Under the pieces are notes generated by a model that saw only the letters and a program-made list of their open reading frames with translations, did not search any database and was not told the DNA's origin. Below, one piece after another: positions 12,540-24,689 of a stretch of DNA of 64,000 bases. This DNA is from Brassica napus (taxonomy: Eukaryota > Streptophyta > Magnoliopsida > Brassicales > Brassicaceae): assembly GCF_020379485.1 (NCBI RefSeq), contig NC_063446.1, positions 13,873,597 to 13,937,596 on the forward strand, written 5' to 3'. How positions within the stretch are numbered: position 1 is the first letter of the stretch; each line of letters opens with the position of its first letter. The translations under genes and the position numbers were made by a program.

Positions 12540-12726
12540 TTGTAAAATTGTTGTAAATGGTTAAATCTATTCCACGTAATTTCGTCGTAAACGGACGTTT
12601 CGACGTAATTTTGTCGTAAACCGAAAAATGCGGAGCTGGTAACTTCGTTGTAAATGAAAAAACGCGGGTCAGGTAAATTCGTCGTAATATTACGTCGCGT
12701 TTACGACGAAACGTTTTCTATATATT
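12540..12726 (+). promoter_or_regulatory. Internal ACGACGAAA motif cluster and TATA box in front of the TNPA-like gene
   Basis: Several copies of TTCGTCGTAAA and TTTACGACGAAA precede CTATATATTGAGACG near 12718, the probable TATA box. The same motifs fill both ends of the element. Their position at a promoter would let the motif-binding protein regulate its own gene, as known for TnpA of En/Spm. That role is inference. Confidence 0.5.
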
Positions 12727-12990
12727 GAGACGCCGAGAACGAGGCTGCCTCGTTCATTCCTCCCAAACTCCTCTGCTCTCCCTCTAAGGTACACTCCCTT
12801 TCCTCTTTTTTTTTAAAGTTAGTTTAGGCGATTAATTAGTTAGGTAATTAGTTCAGGTGATTAGTTAGGTAATTAGTTTAAGTGATTAGTTAGATGACGG
12901 AATACTATAGTTTAGGTTATTAGTTAGGTAACGGAATAATTTTTTAATTATGTCGTCATAATTGATTAAATTTTTTTTAATTTTTTTTAG

Positions 12991-14624
12991 ATGGTTCCTA
13001 GAATGAAACCAACATCACCTACTTATGCCCAGTTGTTTGGCGATGGTTCCTGTACATCTTCTTCTGGTCCATCGTCTTCCGATGCAGTTCCAGACTCTCA
13101 AACTTCTCAGAGAGTTTTTTCGAGTCCTCCTCTTCCACCGCAGATGCCTCCACCTCCTCCTCCAGCGGCTGCACCTCAGCCTGTCCTAGAAGGTGCAGTT
13201 CATCCGGATTTGCGTGTGCCTTCATTTGCTCCATTCGCGAGATATACGGTGGATGATTTGTTTGCCCAGCCTGGACGGGAGGGTTTGGATGTTCTAGACC
13301 CCGATAGACCCTGAGGAACTTATTGGTAAGTTATTAATTTTTATTACATTAAAATTTAAATTATTTTTATTTTCTAACGGTTAAATTATTTTTTTTCAGG
13401 TTTGGGGCTAACAACCGTGTTAGCCGGAGCGTTTCGGCGACGATTAAGGGTTACTACGACGGGGCATATCCAAACTGGAGCAAGACACCAAATCATGTTA
13501 AGATCACGTGGTTTAAATGTTTTGCGGTAAGATTTTTAAATTTAATTAAATTTTCACTTTTAAATATATATATATATATATATTTTTAATATTTATTATT
13601 AATTGTAATTTTTTCAAAATTTTTGTGTTTCAGCAAAAGTGCATTGGTCTTTGGGAATCACCGAGAGGGTGAAGGTGGAATTCGTTGCAAAGGCAAAGAT
13701 CCGCCTCTGCAACACAATCTCCGATTGGAAAGACAAGTGGGAGATCTACGGGTATGAGGGAAAGCCCATTGCGCTCATGACGGATGTATGGGATGGCCTC
13801 ATCGCCTATTGGGAGCACCCCTCTTCGATCAAAAAGGCCAATTCGTGCTCGGCTTCTCGAAGGACGAAGGATAAAGATGGTCATTTGCCCAGGCTTCACA
13901 GAACCAGACAAAAATCTCATGCAGGAATTCGTCTAGAAGCTGTAAGTTTTGTTTTAAATATATATTTTAAAATATTCAATTAATATAATTTTTAATATTT
14001 AATATAATTTTTTTTTTGTAGTTCGTGAAGACGGGAGTCTTACCATCTCTGTCTGACCTATTCAAGATGACTCACGCCACATCCGACGGAGTTTTTGTGG
14101 ATCCTGCATCTGAGAAACTCTTCCAAGCAGTGGCTGGTCGGATTGAAGAACGGAAGACGCAACTAACCCAGGAGTCTCCCGATGGATTACCAGTCACATT
14201 GTCCACCGAAGAGGCCGACAGAATCTTCGAAGAGGTACAACTTAAAATTTTTGTTTACATTATTTTGAATATTTTAACATAATTAACTATTTTAATATAT
14301 GTTTTGATTTTATAGGTGGCTCCTAAAAAGAAGGGACGGATAGTCGGTATAGGCTCTGTTAACGAAGTTGCAAGGGCAACTTCGTCATACACTTCGATAC
14401 GGGATGAAGAGACTGCTCAGATGAAGGCTCGAATGGATAGCCAGCAGGTTCATTTAGACTCTCTTGAGGATTTGCTAGACGTAATGGCCGTGGGAAACCC
14501 GGTTATGCAGAGAATGTTGAGTGAGAGACGAGCCCCTCTTGGGTTGCCAGTCCGAGATCCCCAAGAGTCCGATCCAACCCGTCAACAGCCGAGCAACCCC
14601 ACCAACTACTTCGAGGATATGTAG
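12991..14624 (+). pseudogene. TNPA-like CACTA protein (Ptta/En/Spm, Transposase_24 type), broken
   Basis: Five exons, about 12991-13325, 13400-13526, 13634-13941, 14022-14234 and 14316-14624. The protein starts with a Ser/Pro-rich region (PPLPPQMPPPPPPAAAPQP), then GANNRVSRSVSATIKGYY, NWSKTPNHVKITWF and LSDLFKMTHATSDGVFV, the core I associate with the plant Ptta/En/Spm family that binds subterminal repeats. The end has a heptad-like stretch (MKARMDSQQVHLDSLEDLLD) that may be a coiled coil for dimerisation. Defects: TGA at 13312-13314 where CGA would continue into the next exon, and a frame change at the start of exon 3 near 13634-13642. Without repair it gives only short products. Confidence 0.8.
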
Positions 14625-14809
14625 TTTTTTTTATATTTATGTTTGTATTATGAATTTAAATATTATTGTATTACTTTTAAATACCTTTTTAAAATATGTT
14701 TTTCAATTTCATATTTCGTTTTAAAATTTAAATTATTCTAGATTCTGAATATTAAATATAAATTAAAATTTATTATATACTAATTAATAATAATATAATA
14801 AGAATTGAT

Positions 14810-15183
14810 GTAAACTCCTCGTAAACAGTACATGGAGTTTACATCGAATGTTTACGAGTGATTAACATCGAAAGATTTACGAGGGTGTTACATCGAAATG
14901 TTTATGAGTGATTTACAACGGAAGTATTTACGGGTGCTTTACATCGAAATCATCACGTGGGCTTTACCACGAAATCTTACGTGTCGTTTACGACGAATTC
15001 TTTCCATGCGCTTTTCGAGGAATATATTCCGTCGTAAACGTAACGAGTCATTTACGACGAAACCTCCGTTACTATGGACGTTTAACAACGAAACGTCTTT
15101 CGAGGTTAATTCGTCGTAACACCCCGTTTACGACGAATATACAACGAATACTGCCCTAGTAAAAAATATGTTTTCTTGTAGTG
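14810..15183. repeat. Right subterminal repeats of the second CACTA element
   Basis: Tandem variants of TTTACGAGTG, TTTACATCGAAA and TTTACGACGAA occur every 20-30 bp, then the terminal TTTTCTTGTAGTG. The left counterpart is at 8075-8400. Confidence 0.85.
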
Positions 15184-15186
15184 AAA

Positions 15187-16360
15187 TATCATAAACTTAT
15201 TATTTATAAACTGAACTATCCAAAATGAATTATATGAATACCATTTCCCTAAATTATTTAAAATTATATAAACTACCTGATAATTTATCCAAAAAACTTA
15301 AATCACCTGTTTTTTTCCTCGCAAAAAACAATTTATCAATAAATTTTTCTCAAATTAACCAAAATAATCTGAAACGTCCGTAACCGAAAGAGACCCGATT
15401 TTTTTTTTTGATATTAGCTGGTTCCCCACTTTGTTGTCCAAAGTGAACCAAAAAAACAAAATATCTGAAGGAGAATTGAATCAAATTTTATAAATAACCG
15501 AACATATCTTATAGAATTAAAAAATAAAATAAAATAAACCAAAACAATTCCAAAAAAAAATAATTATAAAAAATTTTGAATTTTAAAAAAGTATAATTCG
15601 AAAAAAAAAATATGTTTTTTATTTAAATAATTATTTGTTATATATATATCAAGAACAAGGATATAAGAGTCTTTTGCCACTTATTGAAAATATATTTTTA
15701 AAAATGCCCCTTTAGTGATGGTAAAGATCAATAATGGTACCATGAATGTGGTAAACATGAAATTTCACCTATTATCTATTTAAAGTTAATATTTTCTTTT
15801 ATTATGTCAAATTGAACTAAGAATAATAAGAAGACATACATATATTATCATATTATTCTGAATTGTTTTTTGCTAATTTTGTATTCTCTGAAAAAATAGA
15901 ATAATGAAGGATATTGTCATTTTAATTTCAAACCAAAAATGTTTATTAAAAATAAGGGCACTCGCACCGGTTGAAATTCATCAGTTTCTAACAAATTTAA
16001 AAATATTAAAAGCTGAAAAAAAAGAAAGAGAAATGATAAAAAAAAAGAGCAAGAGTGGTACATGTGGGAAGAGCTTTCATACATTTCTAAAGAATCGGTG
16101 AATACATGTGGTATCATTTTACATGTTTTTTTATTTTAAATTTTAAAATTATTAATAACTAAATTATGTATAAAAATAATAATAAAAATATTAGTGAGAT
16201 ACTCTACTTGCTATTTTACCACTAATGATGCCCTAACAATGTGATCTCAGAATTCTATTCATTATTGTTTTTTATAATATAGTTTTTAATCCACCATGAT
16301 TTTTAAATGCTTCATAAAATTAATATAAATTTATACAAAACAGTTTTTATTATTAACTTT
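15187..16360. other. Intergenic DNA, second half of a split dispersed repeat, then AT-rich DNA
   Basis: Positions 15187-15620 continue the repeat interrupted at 8049. The stretch TTTTTGATATTAGCTGGTTC (near 15402) has a relative at 58975-59000 (TTGAGATATTAGCCGGTTCC). Positions 15650-16360 are probably the body of the Helitron whose 3' end follows. No gene recognised. Confidence 0.5.
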
Positions 16361-16386
16361 CCGTCCGTAGGACGGGTCGATCCTAG
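16361..16386 (+). mobile_element. Helitron 3' terminus
   Basis: CCGTCC-GTA-GGACGG (16361-16375) forms a 6-bp hairpin. It is followed 7 bp later by CTAG (16383-16386) and a host T, the CTRR-T ending of Helitrons. The 5' TC end was not located with certainty; a start near 15650 is possible. The element would be non-autonomous. Confidence 0.65.
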
Positions 16387-16902
16387 TATTTTAATAAAAC
16401 ATTGATAGTTCATATTTTGTATGTAAAATGAAATAATAAATATATAAAGATATAACATTTAAAGTTTGTATGTCTCATTTTAAATAAATCTGTTTAATTT
16501 ATTGTAAAAATTGGTTAGAGAATAATCTAACAAAATAAATGATTTTTAGATATTTAATTAACAGTTATTAATTTAATGATACAGTTTGTAATTAGTAAAA
16601 GTTAAACCATTACTCTATAAATGAAGTAACTTTTTTTTTTGTTCATTACTCTATTTCTCCTATTTTTAGAGTAAAATATGGAGTTGAATTCAAGATTCTC
16701 TAAGATGAAAAATTATTATTTATAAAAAGTATTTGTGTTTTAATAGAATAGATCTGACGATGCAACCAGAAATTTAAAACAAAATCCCCTTAACGATGTT
16801 CTTTCATAATGGGTATTTGACATGTATATAATATGGTTGCGTCATAGTGTACAAAATGAAATTAATTTTCTTTTGTTTTTGATTCTTTTTCTCGTCTACT
16901 AA

Positions 16903-19900
16903 TCAGAGCTCCGGTTTAATGGGACGCCAAAATCCCTTCCGACCAACCAAAAACCGATCCTGGTGTATTTTGGTTGACCAATGAAGCGAACCAAGTATTG
17001 ATTCAAGCTCCTTTATTGTTTCCATGGTGTCTTGCACCACAAGGTATCCACCTGGTCTCAACACCCTATCAATCTCAGCTACCACTTGTACAATTTCACA
17101 CCTGAAAAATCATCAAAAAATTGTCTGTGTGTTAGGGCTAATATATATCAAACCTGATATATCTTGGGACAAACTTGACTCTGATTAAGCTCCACAGTGA
17201 CAAATCATATTTCAAACCGAACCAAACTAGTAAATGCTTACCTTTGTGTGACATCTCCAAGGTAAAAACTGGAATGTAGCAGGTCGTATGTTCTAGGGTA
17301 AGTGTTCAAGGACTCGCACCAATCGTGGTAAACTCCGATCAAGCCTCGATCAAAAACAACTGAGAGAGTGTCAGGTTTATCCACAGGAACAACATTCATC
17401 ACCCAGAGAGGTCGGTTTACAAGTGCAGCAGCAAACCTATCACACCAAATACATATAACTCTGTCAAAGTTCTGGTTTTGTAATAAAAGCAGGAATCTGG
17501 TTTTAAGTTTAAGACAACTGTAAACTTTACCCGCCAAAACCAGCATTCATGTCCATAACATTCCTCACACTCGACCAGTTTACAGCTAGACGTTCAAGAT
17601 AGACGTCAGAGACAATCTCTGACCACTTCTCTGTATCTTTCTTGAATGTTTTCGAGTCAACCAACACGCTTTGAGGCTTTACACTCCCAAGCCGTTTAGG
17701 CCATAGCTCAGGCCACTTCTGGACAGCTCCACTCGGTAGCTTGGAGATGCATTGGCGGAGAGGAGCATACCTAAGATTAAAAATCAAAAGGATATGAAAG
17801 AGTGAACCTACACATATACTTTTTATGAGAATGTGATATGAGTTTTTATACCAAGAAGCATTAGCTTCCTCTTTAGGGCAAAGAGGTGGTTCTTGCGTGC
17901 TGCGTTTCTTATAGCAAGATTCTGAAGTTGGCTTTTGATATATCACGAGTCCGATTCCTGAGGAGTCAACCATCTTTGCCACGACCTTCCAGCAAATGGA
18001 TTTAGTCAGAGAAACCATTGCTGCAAAAACAGAAACATAAAAGATCAAGACCTAAATGTTGTAATAACCAAATCAAGAACATGATTGTTACCAACCTGTC
18101 CATATCTTGCTATCTCTGTCATTGTCTCGATACACCGGTGTTGCGGACCATATGAAGAAACCTCCTGGCCTGAGTACCCTGTTCAGCTCCAACAATGGTT
18201 TCCCACCTAACAAATCAAACATAAAACATCATGAAACCTTAAACCTTAAGCGCTAAAAGAGAGAGAAAACGTACCATCAGCATCCCAATGGACTCTGCAC
18301 CGTGCACAATGGATAAGATCAAACGCATTGGCCGGGAAAGTAAGCTGTTGTGTTCCAATGACAGAAAGTGTAGCAGGTATCCCTCGTTCTAACGCAAACT
18401 GAATCTGAGCTTCGTGTTCGTCTTTAGGAGCAAACGACATTGTAATGACATCTTTGTCTAGTAAGAACCCGCCAAAGCTAGCCACGCCACAGCCTACATC
18501 TAATACTACCCTTATGTTTTTGCCCCATTTGATAACAGGTAACGCCTGAGGAGTGTGAAATGGATTTAACACAAGTATGTATATGCTTTTTTGATTTAGA
18601 CAAAGAGGGGAAAGAAGAGGAAGAAAAGAGATGACCTTTTCGATGAACTCAACGTAGTGAGTAACACCGTATTTGAACTGAGTACCTCCTCCGGGAAAAA
18701 CTAGAAACTCGCCCTCTTTTTTAACCCAGTTTTGTTCCTTCTTGTATTCAACAAGCTTGGGGTGAGGAACATTGTTATACCATACCTACAAATTAAAGAG
18801 GAAACAGTTAAATAAAATGATTTACTAGCACAAGATCATGCAATAAACTACTCAATTCATGTTGAACTAATACGACTTCTTCGCTTGGTACTAAAAATAA
18901 GTTTGTTCATAAGTCTTGAACATCAGACTCTGAAAACAGATCTCTCTTGTTTCCTTTCACAGAAAGTTCCATAGTTATACTCTGAGGACAATTGATGTGA
19001 ACTAATACAACTTATTCTCTTGGTATTAAAGTTAAGTTTGTTTATAAGCCTTGAACTTTGAATCCATCACTCTGAAACACAGATATCTCTTGTTTCCTTT
19101 CACAGAAAGTTCCATAGCTATACTTTAAGCAGTAAACTGAAGATACACTCAAACTAGGTTACTTGCAGGACTGAACTACATCATTTATCTTGAGAACAAG
19201 CATATCAAAAGCTATAACTTTTCAATATCTTACAAAAAAAGCAACTATATTAATGTTCTAATAGCACAAGATCATGCAGTAAATTACTTAATTCATGTTA
19301 ACTAACACAAGTCCTTTCTTGGTACTAAAAGTAAATTTGTTCATAAGCCTTAAAACTCTGAATCCATCAGACTCTAAAAAAAAGAATACTCTTCTATGCT
19401 TTAAGCACTAAGAGCATCTCCAATATACCACTCCATTTTTTAACTTCAAAATGGAGTAGAGTTTACTCCAACCCTACTCCATTTTGGAGTGGAAAATGCT
19501 CTAAACTGAAGACAAACTCAAACGGTTACTTGCAGAACTGAACTAAATCAGCTATCTTCAGATCAAAGCTATAAAATAATTACATCTTCAATAAAATTAC
19601 TGAACTCATGTTGAACTAATACAACTTCTTCTCTGCGTTTTCAGGTGATAAAGCTTTAACATTTGAATCAATCAGACTCTGAAAGTGGATCTCTCTCTCT
19701 CTCTCTCTCTCTCATTTCCTTTTACAAAAACACTAAACTGAATATATACTTAAGTGGGTTTTACTTGTAGGACTTAACTAAAACAGCATAACTAACTAAA
19801 ACTAGATTTTTTCACTGAACATTTAACTCCAGTAAAAGACAGCAACCTACAAAAACAAGAAGATGATCTGTCTCTCACCATGTCACGGCTCTTAGGCCAC

Positions 19901-20307
19901 GGAACCGGCGGCTTGTAATTATCCGGCAAGGGCACGAGACACTTAGGTGTTGGTTCAGGGCAATGCCGCTCACGATGTTCCATATGCCTCCTCGACTTGA
20001 GCTGCTTAATGGCGTCGCGATTGTCCAGACAAGGAATGTAGTCGACAGATTCAGCACCTTTACAGAGATCCCACTTCACCACCTCCTCCTCCTGGTCGTG
20101 GGAAGCGTTGAGCTTCATCTTCATCTTCTGTGGAGTTTGGTCGGAAGAGACGCCGAGGTTTGAGGAATTGGGGAGTGGTGTGTAGTCGGAGGAGAGAGAA
20201 GGGAGAGGGAATCTGATGTTATCGGAGGTGAAGAGGAAGAAGGTGATGGCGATGAGGAAAGAGGTGAGGAGTAAAACGACGACGTGTTGTACGGAGATCA
20301 TCGCCAT
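16903..20307 (-). CDS. PMT23: Probable pectin/cell-wall methyltransferase, PMT23-like
   Basis: S-adenosylmethionine-dependent putative methyltransferase of the plant QUA2/TSD2 family (DUF248, Methyltransf_29), Golgi type II membrane proteins linked to pectin methylation. Exons: 20307-19879, 18785-18636, 18545-18275, 18206-18096, 18020-17852, 17770-17531, 17436-17242 and 17101-16903; all junctions keep frame and give 587 aa. The frame continues upstream to 20400 but begins there with GTG; the first ATG is 20307 ([14 protein letters not shown]), and the resulting length agrees with about 589 aa I recall for Arabidopsis PMT23. A membrane anchor lies at residues 5-24. [17 protein letters not shown] and HRERHCPEP are family signatures; [13 protein letters not shown] (about 207-219) is the SAM motif and [13 protein letters not shown] (about 444-456) the second-half motif. 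Intact. Intron 1 (1.09 kb) is repetitive. Assignment to PMT23 is from memory of sequence and neighbours. Confidence 0.9.
18786..19878. repeat. Imperfect tandem repeats filling intron 1 of the PMT23-like gene
   Basis: At least four related blocks start near 18855, 18996, 19293 and 19605, each with GAACTAATACAACTTCTTC-like sequence, then TTGTTCATAAGCCTTGAA, then a CAGACTCTGAAA stretch. Blocks at 18950 and 19090 share CTTGTTTCCTTTCACAGAAA. A (TC)n tract lies at about 19691-19713. The third block contains a 90-bp MITE. Confidence 0.75.
19412..19501. mobile_element. Tourist-like (PIF/Harbinger) MITE, 90 bp, in PMT23 intron 1
   Basis: The ends GAGCATCTCC and GAAAATGCTC are inverted, and TAA flanks both sides (19409-19411 and 19502-19504). 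A sister repeat block at about 19120-19145 reads TTTAAGCAGTAAACTGAAG, which is the empty site with one TAA. That paralogous comparison fixes the insertion boundaries within the sequence itself. Confidence 0.8.
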
Positions 20308-21175
20308 TGAAGAGGGATCATTAACGAGAGACGGTAACGAGATCGTGTCTCTCAGGGGAGAAGAAGCTGAGCTGAGAGCTTCAAAAGTCGCAGCTTTCAC
20401 ATTTCGATTTCGATTTTGTCCGTAAAAGTGTAAATTCTTAATGCACCGACAAGAGTTTAAAAAAGAAGGAATTTGTGTCCGAATACTTTTTTTTTTTGTT
20501 TTCCATTTTCCTTTTTTGACAATGAATCTTTTTACAAAAGAAATTTATGTTTAATTTATGTCTTTTAAGTTTTAGTTTAAATTAATTAAATATAAGAAAT
20601 TTGATAAAAAAATTCTCAATATTCAAATTTAGCCAATAACCTAATTCACAAACCAGCTGTCTTAATTTTCACTTTTCAATTAAACACAAAAACTCTTATG
20701 TTTAAAATGTATTATATTTTTTATTAATTAACACAAATTAAAAATTATTAAAATGTATTATGTTTTTAATTAAATGGCACATATTTAAATAATAATATTT
20801 GAAATAAATACAATTATTTATAAGATCAATGAATTTGCAATTAATATTAAACTTAAATTGCATTATAATTTTAAAATAACATTTTTTGTATAACATAAAA
20901 TGTTAAATGACATTTTTGTGGAATAAAAAGAGTGCTAAAACATCATTAAAACTTAAAAAATAATACTTAATACTAGGAGGAGGGATCTGTCAGCTTTATT
21001 GAGATGGTTTTACTTCGTCGGATATTCATTCGAGCATCCAGAATACAGAATAGATCAGATTATACAATTTTCAAACCATCATTCATACTGTTTTGAAAAG
21101 AGTATCACCTGAACACATTTTACGTGGATTAAGAAAATGATAAAATGTACTAATGTATTCTCATTTAATGTATAA
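20308..21175. other. Upstream region of the PMT23-like gene and AT-rich DNA
   Basis: The 5' UTR and promoter of the minus-strand gene should lie in 20308-20600. The rest is AT-rich and shows no gene. Confidence 0.5.
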
Positions 21176-21776
21176 CTAGATTTTGACCCGCGGGTTTATT
21201 TTTGTTTTTTTTTTCAATTGACAAATATTTAGTAAATGTCACATTTTCATATATTTGTGTTTTATTTTATAAAAGACTTAAAAATTTTATCTTTATTTAT
21301 CGTATTTCATTTTAAATGACTATTTATGTTAAAAAAATTAAACTTTATTTTTTAATGAATTAAGTTGGTATAACTCTGATAAATTAATTTTATTATGGGA
21401 TTAATACCTTCACTAAAAAATTATATACTTTTAATAAAGATTTATACTTTTCAATAAAAAAATTCAATTATTTTTATGAATGCTTAAATTATATTAAGAA
21501 AAGAAAAAAATAATAATTAAGAATAGTAGAAAAAAAATTATTTGAACTTGGATTCAATGGTCCAAAGGAAAAAAAAAGGTGAGAATTGAATCTGATTTTT
21601 TAATAGGCCCAAATGGCCCAAGAGAGATTTGATTTGGGCTGGATCCAAAAATAATGACCCAATATAGATTTGTTATTAATATTACTTAATTGCCCTTAAT
21701 GAAACATGCAATGTTAGTGAAGGAAACATGCCCCTAAGGTAATTATGACAATAGGATCCTGCTTTAATAGTATAGA
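21176..21776 (-). mobile_element. Short non-autonomous Helitron, 601 bp
   Basis: Read on the minus strand it starts TCTATACTATTAAAGCAGG (from 21776), a standard crucifer Helitron 5' end, after a host A (T at 21777). It ends with the GC palindrome ACCCGCGGGT (21195-21186) and CTAG at 21179-21176, followed by a host T (A at 21175). It has no coding capacity. Confidence 0.85.
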
Positions 21777-22713
21777 TTATCTAAATAAAAATAATTAAAA
21801 CAAAAATCTATTGGTTGCTTGAAAAATTAAGAAAAAAATCATATATAACATTGAAAATATAAAATGACATTTAAAAAAAAAAAGAATAATGTTAGAATGA
21901 CGTTTTTTGTGAGATAAAGGGAATATGCATTAACAGATATTTTTATTTACTAAAAGCTTCAATTTTAAATTTTAAACCCAAATAAAATTCCAGTTGTTTC
22001 GACAAAGTCGACAAACAAATACAATTATATGTCTCTAACAAAAGTCGACAAATTTTTTTATCATTCTCCACTGATGCCATCACATACTGCGTTCATCCTC
22101 TTTTCTCACTCTCTAGCTCCGTCAAAATAAAATTCCTTTGGAGTTATTAGAATAAATAAACAAAACACTCAGCAGAGAACTAGAAAGTTTTAAGAAATGA
22201 ATCAGCGAGAAAGGAAGGAAAGTCTAGGAATCTATGTGTGGAAAGCTAAATAGAAACTCTTGTAACCATACTCAAAACTTCAAATGAAACAATTCTGCAA
22301 AAAGTTCAGTTTCAAAATCTAAACAGAAAAGTTTTTGCAATGAAGATGATTAGAACAGTCTGATGTGTGAGAACATCTTCTGCCTTCTCAACTTTAACAT
22401 CGAGAACATATTTGGGAGATAGCATAATCATGCACAGATAACTCCGTAACAATGAAATGATGATTACTAAAACAAAACCAAACGGCCTCATTAAATTGAT
22501 TGTTGTGGGTGAAGAGATACGTGAATATATTACCAACTTGTGTAAACGAGAGAGAGAGCAATATCGACGACGACGGCTAACTCCTAAAGAACACATGATC
22601 AGGAAGCCGATCATGAATGTAATGTTTGATACTTTAACCTCTCAACGGCTGAAATAACATTTGTATCAAAAAAAAGAAATCTCCTCTGGGAGGTTCTACT
22701 TTAAGAGAAAAGA
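21777..22713. other. Intergenic DNA downstream of the eIF2-alpha pseudogene
   Basis: AT-rich. Minus- and plus-strand frames of 60-100 codons between 22312 and 22660 lack recognisable features. The 3' UTR of the minus-strand pseudogene should begin at 22713. Confidence 0.4.
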
Positions 22714-24427
22714 CTACTCAATGATTCCTGCTCCACCATCGATATCAACTTCACCCATCCCCGTGTCTTCTTCCTCTTCGCCACTTTCTTCATCCCCGCT
22801 AATTTCTTCATTGTCCATTCTTAGCTTAGCCATGTGTTCTGTCAGCATCTTATCATCTCTTTCACTCACCTGTCACAACATAGATAGACAAGAGAATTAA
22901 AACTCAAGAAATAAAGGAGAGCTACTTCTTGTGACATGCAACTTGGGATGGTTCAATTATTAAATAAGAAAAGATACTAACAGCTCTAGGTGCCTCCTTA
23001 ATGACGAGCTTGCCTTTGTGTTCCTCAATTGTCTCCGTGCAAATTGCTATGGCCTTCTCTAGAATTTCAATCCCTTGGTCCTGTGATTATATTATAGAAA
23101 GCCTGAGAAGATTAGGAAAAAAATGGGACACAAGTCACAGAACATAGCGTTTACACATTCGCTCTCGCAAAGCTACATAAGTGTCTAACAAAGTATACAT
23201 GACGGGTGTTCGCGTGTAATAAGGCAAATCATGATTTTCAAGGTAGAAGATTGCCTAACCTTGTCAAGAGTCTGAGTAGTAAGGACATACAGAGGTGGAG
23301 CAACCAGTTTAATCTTAACAGGACAGTCTTCGTTTCCAGCAGCTTCAGCTTTTCTCATGGCTTCCTGAAAAAAAAAACGCAAGTAAGTGTGAGAATCATT
23401 GATTAATTTCATATGTTATTAGATAATACACAAAGGGTTTACGACCTTAATGTGAACAACTCCGTCAAACTGAAAACATTTCAATTCGATATCAGCACGG
23501 ATTTTCATAGGTTGTGGTGTCATTCTCCTCCTGATGTTCTTCACAAGCGCATCTTTCACTTCTTCCGTAACAGCAGGGTACAACTTTAGTCACCTGCAAA
23601 TAGAATACTAGTAACATTAGCATCAAAGGAAGTTTGTACTAAGTACTAACAAATAAAAGAAAACGCGAGAAAAGTATATACCTCCTGCCCATCAGGCCCA
23701 ACTTCTTTGATTTCACGGGTGAGGGAACCCAACACAGAATCAGGATCAGTTACTAAGACCTTGAAGGCCTGAACAATAAAATAAAAAAAAAAACATTTGA
23801 GAGATAGCTATCTACATGGATGCAACAAAAGGCTAAACAAACCAAGTATTTTTACCTCAAAAGCATGACCATGTTTACGGTACAAAGGCCAACCAATGTT
23901 CACATACAACTCCTGCAAAAGTAAAACTCAAATCAATGTATAAGCAAGGGTTACATCAGTAAACTATAATAGCTGCAGATGAAGAGATCTAATCACCAAG
24001 ACATAACAATTCCAAATCTCAGCATCACCACACAAAGGTAGCGTACTTTACACTAAATGCAGAAGAATCTACACAATCAAAAGATTGGATTTTGATTTAC
24101 CTCCAAATCAATAGAAAGAGTCTCAGCAACATGGCGCATGATAGAATGAACAAGCTTGCTTCACAAGTCTGTATATCCTCCTCGCTAACCCTACGCTTGC
24201 TCAGATCAATGTAACCCCTTCTCCTTGTCCACGCGCAGAACCATGACGGGCTCGATCCTCCCGACCTTAATCAAGCTGCTCACACTTCGGATCCGACGGC
24301 GGGAGAGCTCGGAGAAGAGGATCATGCCTTCGATGTTGTTGTACTCGAGGAGCGACACGTAGGCTCCCATGTCGGCGATGTTTTTGACCTGGATCATCAC
24401 CGCCATGTCTAGATTCGGAGTCGCCAT
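22714..24427 (-). pseudogene. Translation initiation factor eIF2 alpha subunit, decaying copy
   Basis: eIF2-alpha is part of the complex delivering initiator tRNA to the 40S ribosome; its S1 domain carries the regulatory Ser51. Start 24427 reads [20 protein letters not shown]. About 12 residues found between NL and DMAVM in normal plant eIF2-alpha are missing. The Ser51 context ([12 protein letters not shown]) survives. An extra G after KEKG (near 24214) shifts to TGA within three codons; then about 16 bases are missing after TGTGAAG (near 24165), and one extra C lies in VTKVVP (near 23583). The later exons keep good splice sites and frames: GWPLYRKHGHAF (23920-23870), AFKVLVTDPDSV (23769), MTPQPMKIRADIELKCFQFD, KIKLVAPPLYVLTT, and the acidic C-terminus ending GGAGIIE at 22717. 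Recent pseudogene; expected position next to PMT23 as in Arabidopsis (from memory). Confidence 0.88.
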
Positions 24428-24689
24428 GATTGGAGATGGAGAATTAGGGTTCAGGCGGATAAGAGAGACGAGGAAGACGACTAAACGTCAGAGAGGCCAG
24501 CCTAAACGGTGTCGTTTTGCGGATCATATGATTGGGCTTGAGCAAAGCATCTGTTTGAAATGCCATGATTCTGGAGACTATCACATACACTAAAAGTCTA
24601 AAACTATTACTGATATATTGGAGAGCAATAAGATGTGTATCTTGTGCTCCAATTGTTTGTACAGCTGTTAAAATCCCATATGAAGTGAA
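24428..24689 (-). promoter_or_regulatory. Former promoter of the eIF2-alpha copy
   Basis: AAACGGTGTCGTTTTG (24504-24519) and TTGGGCTT (24532-24539) lie about 75-115 bp upstream of the old ATG. Both types are common in promoters of plant translation genes (TGGGCY site II-like). They suggest the locus descends from a transcribed gene rather than a retroposed copy, as its introns also show. Confidence 0.45.

Larger units (their letters stand above)
8050..15183 (+). mobile_element. Complete CACTA (En/Spm) DNA transposon, 7.13 kb
   Basis: The left end is CACTACAAAAAAACG at 8050 and the right end is GTTTTCTTGTAGTG, ending at 15183. The 3-bp flanks are AAA on both sides (8047-8049 and 15184-15186), the expected target duplication. 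Subterminal clusters of TTTACGACGAAA/TTTCGTCGTAAA lie at 8075-8400 and 14810-15160, with a further cluster at 12540-12720 in front of the second gene. It encodes a TNP2-like transposase (8549-12238) and a TNPA-like protein (12991-14624), both on plus. Both carry inactivating changes. Confidence 0.95.

Noticed and set aside
20308..20400. 31-residue N-terminal extension of the PMT23-like protein
   Set aside because: The frame begins with GTG at 20400, not a plant start; the ATG at 20307 gives the family's length and a normal signal-anchor start.
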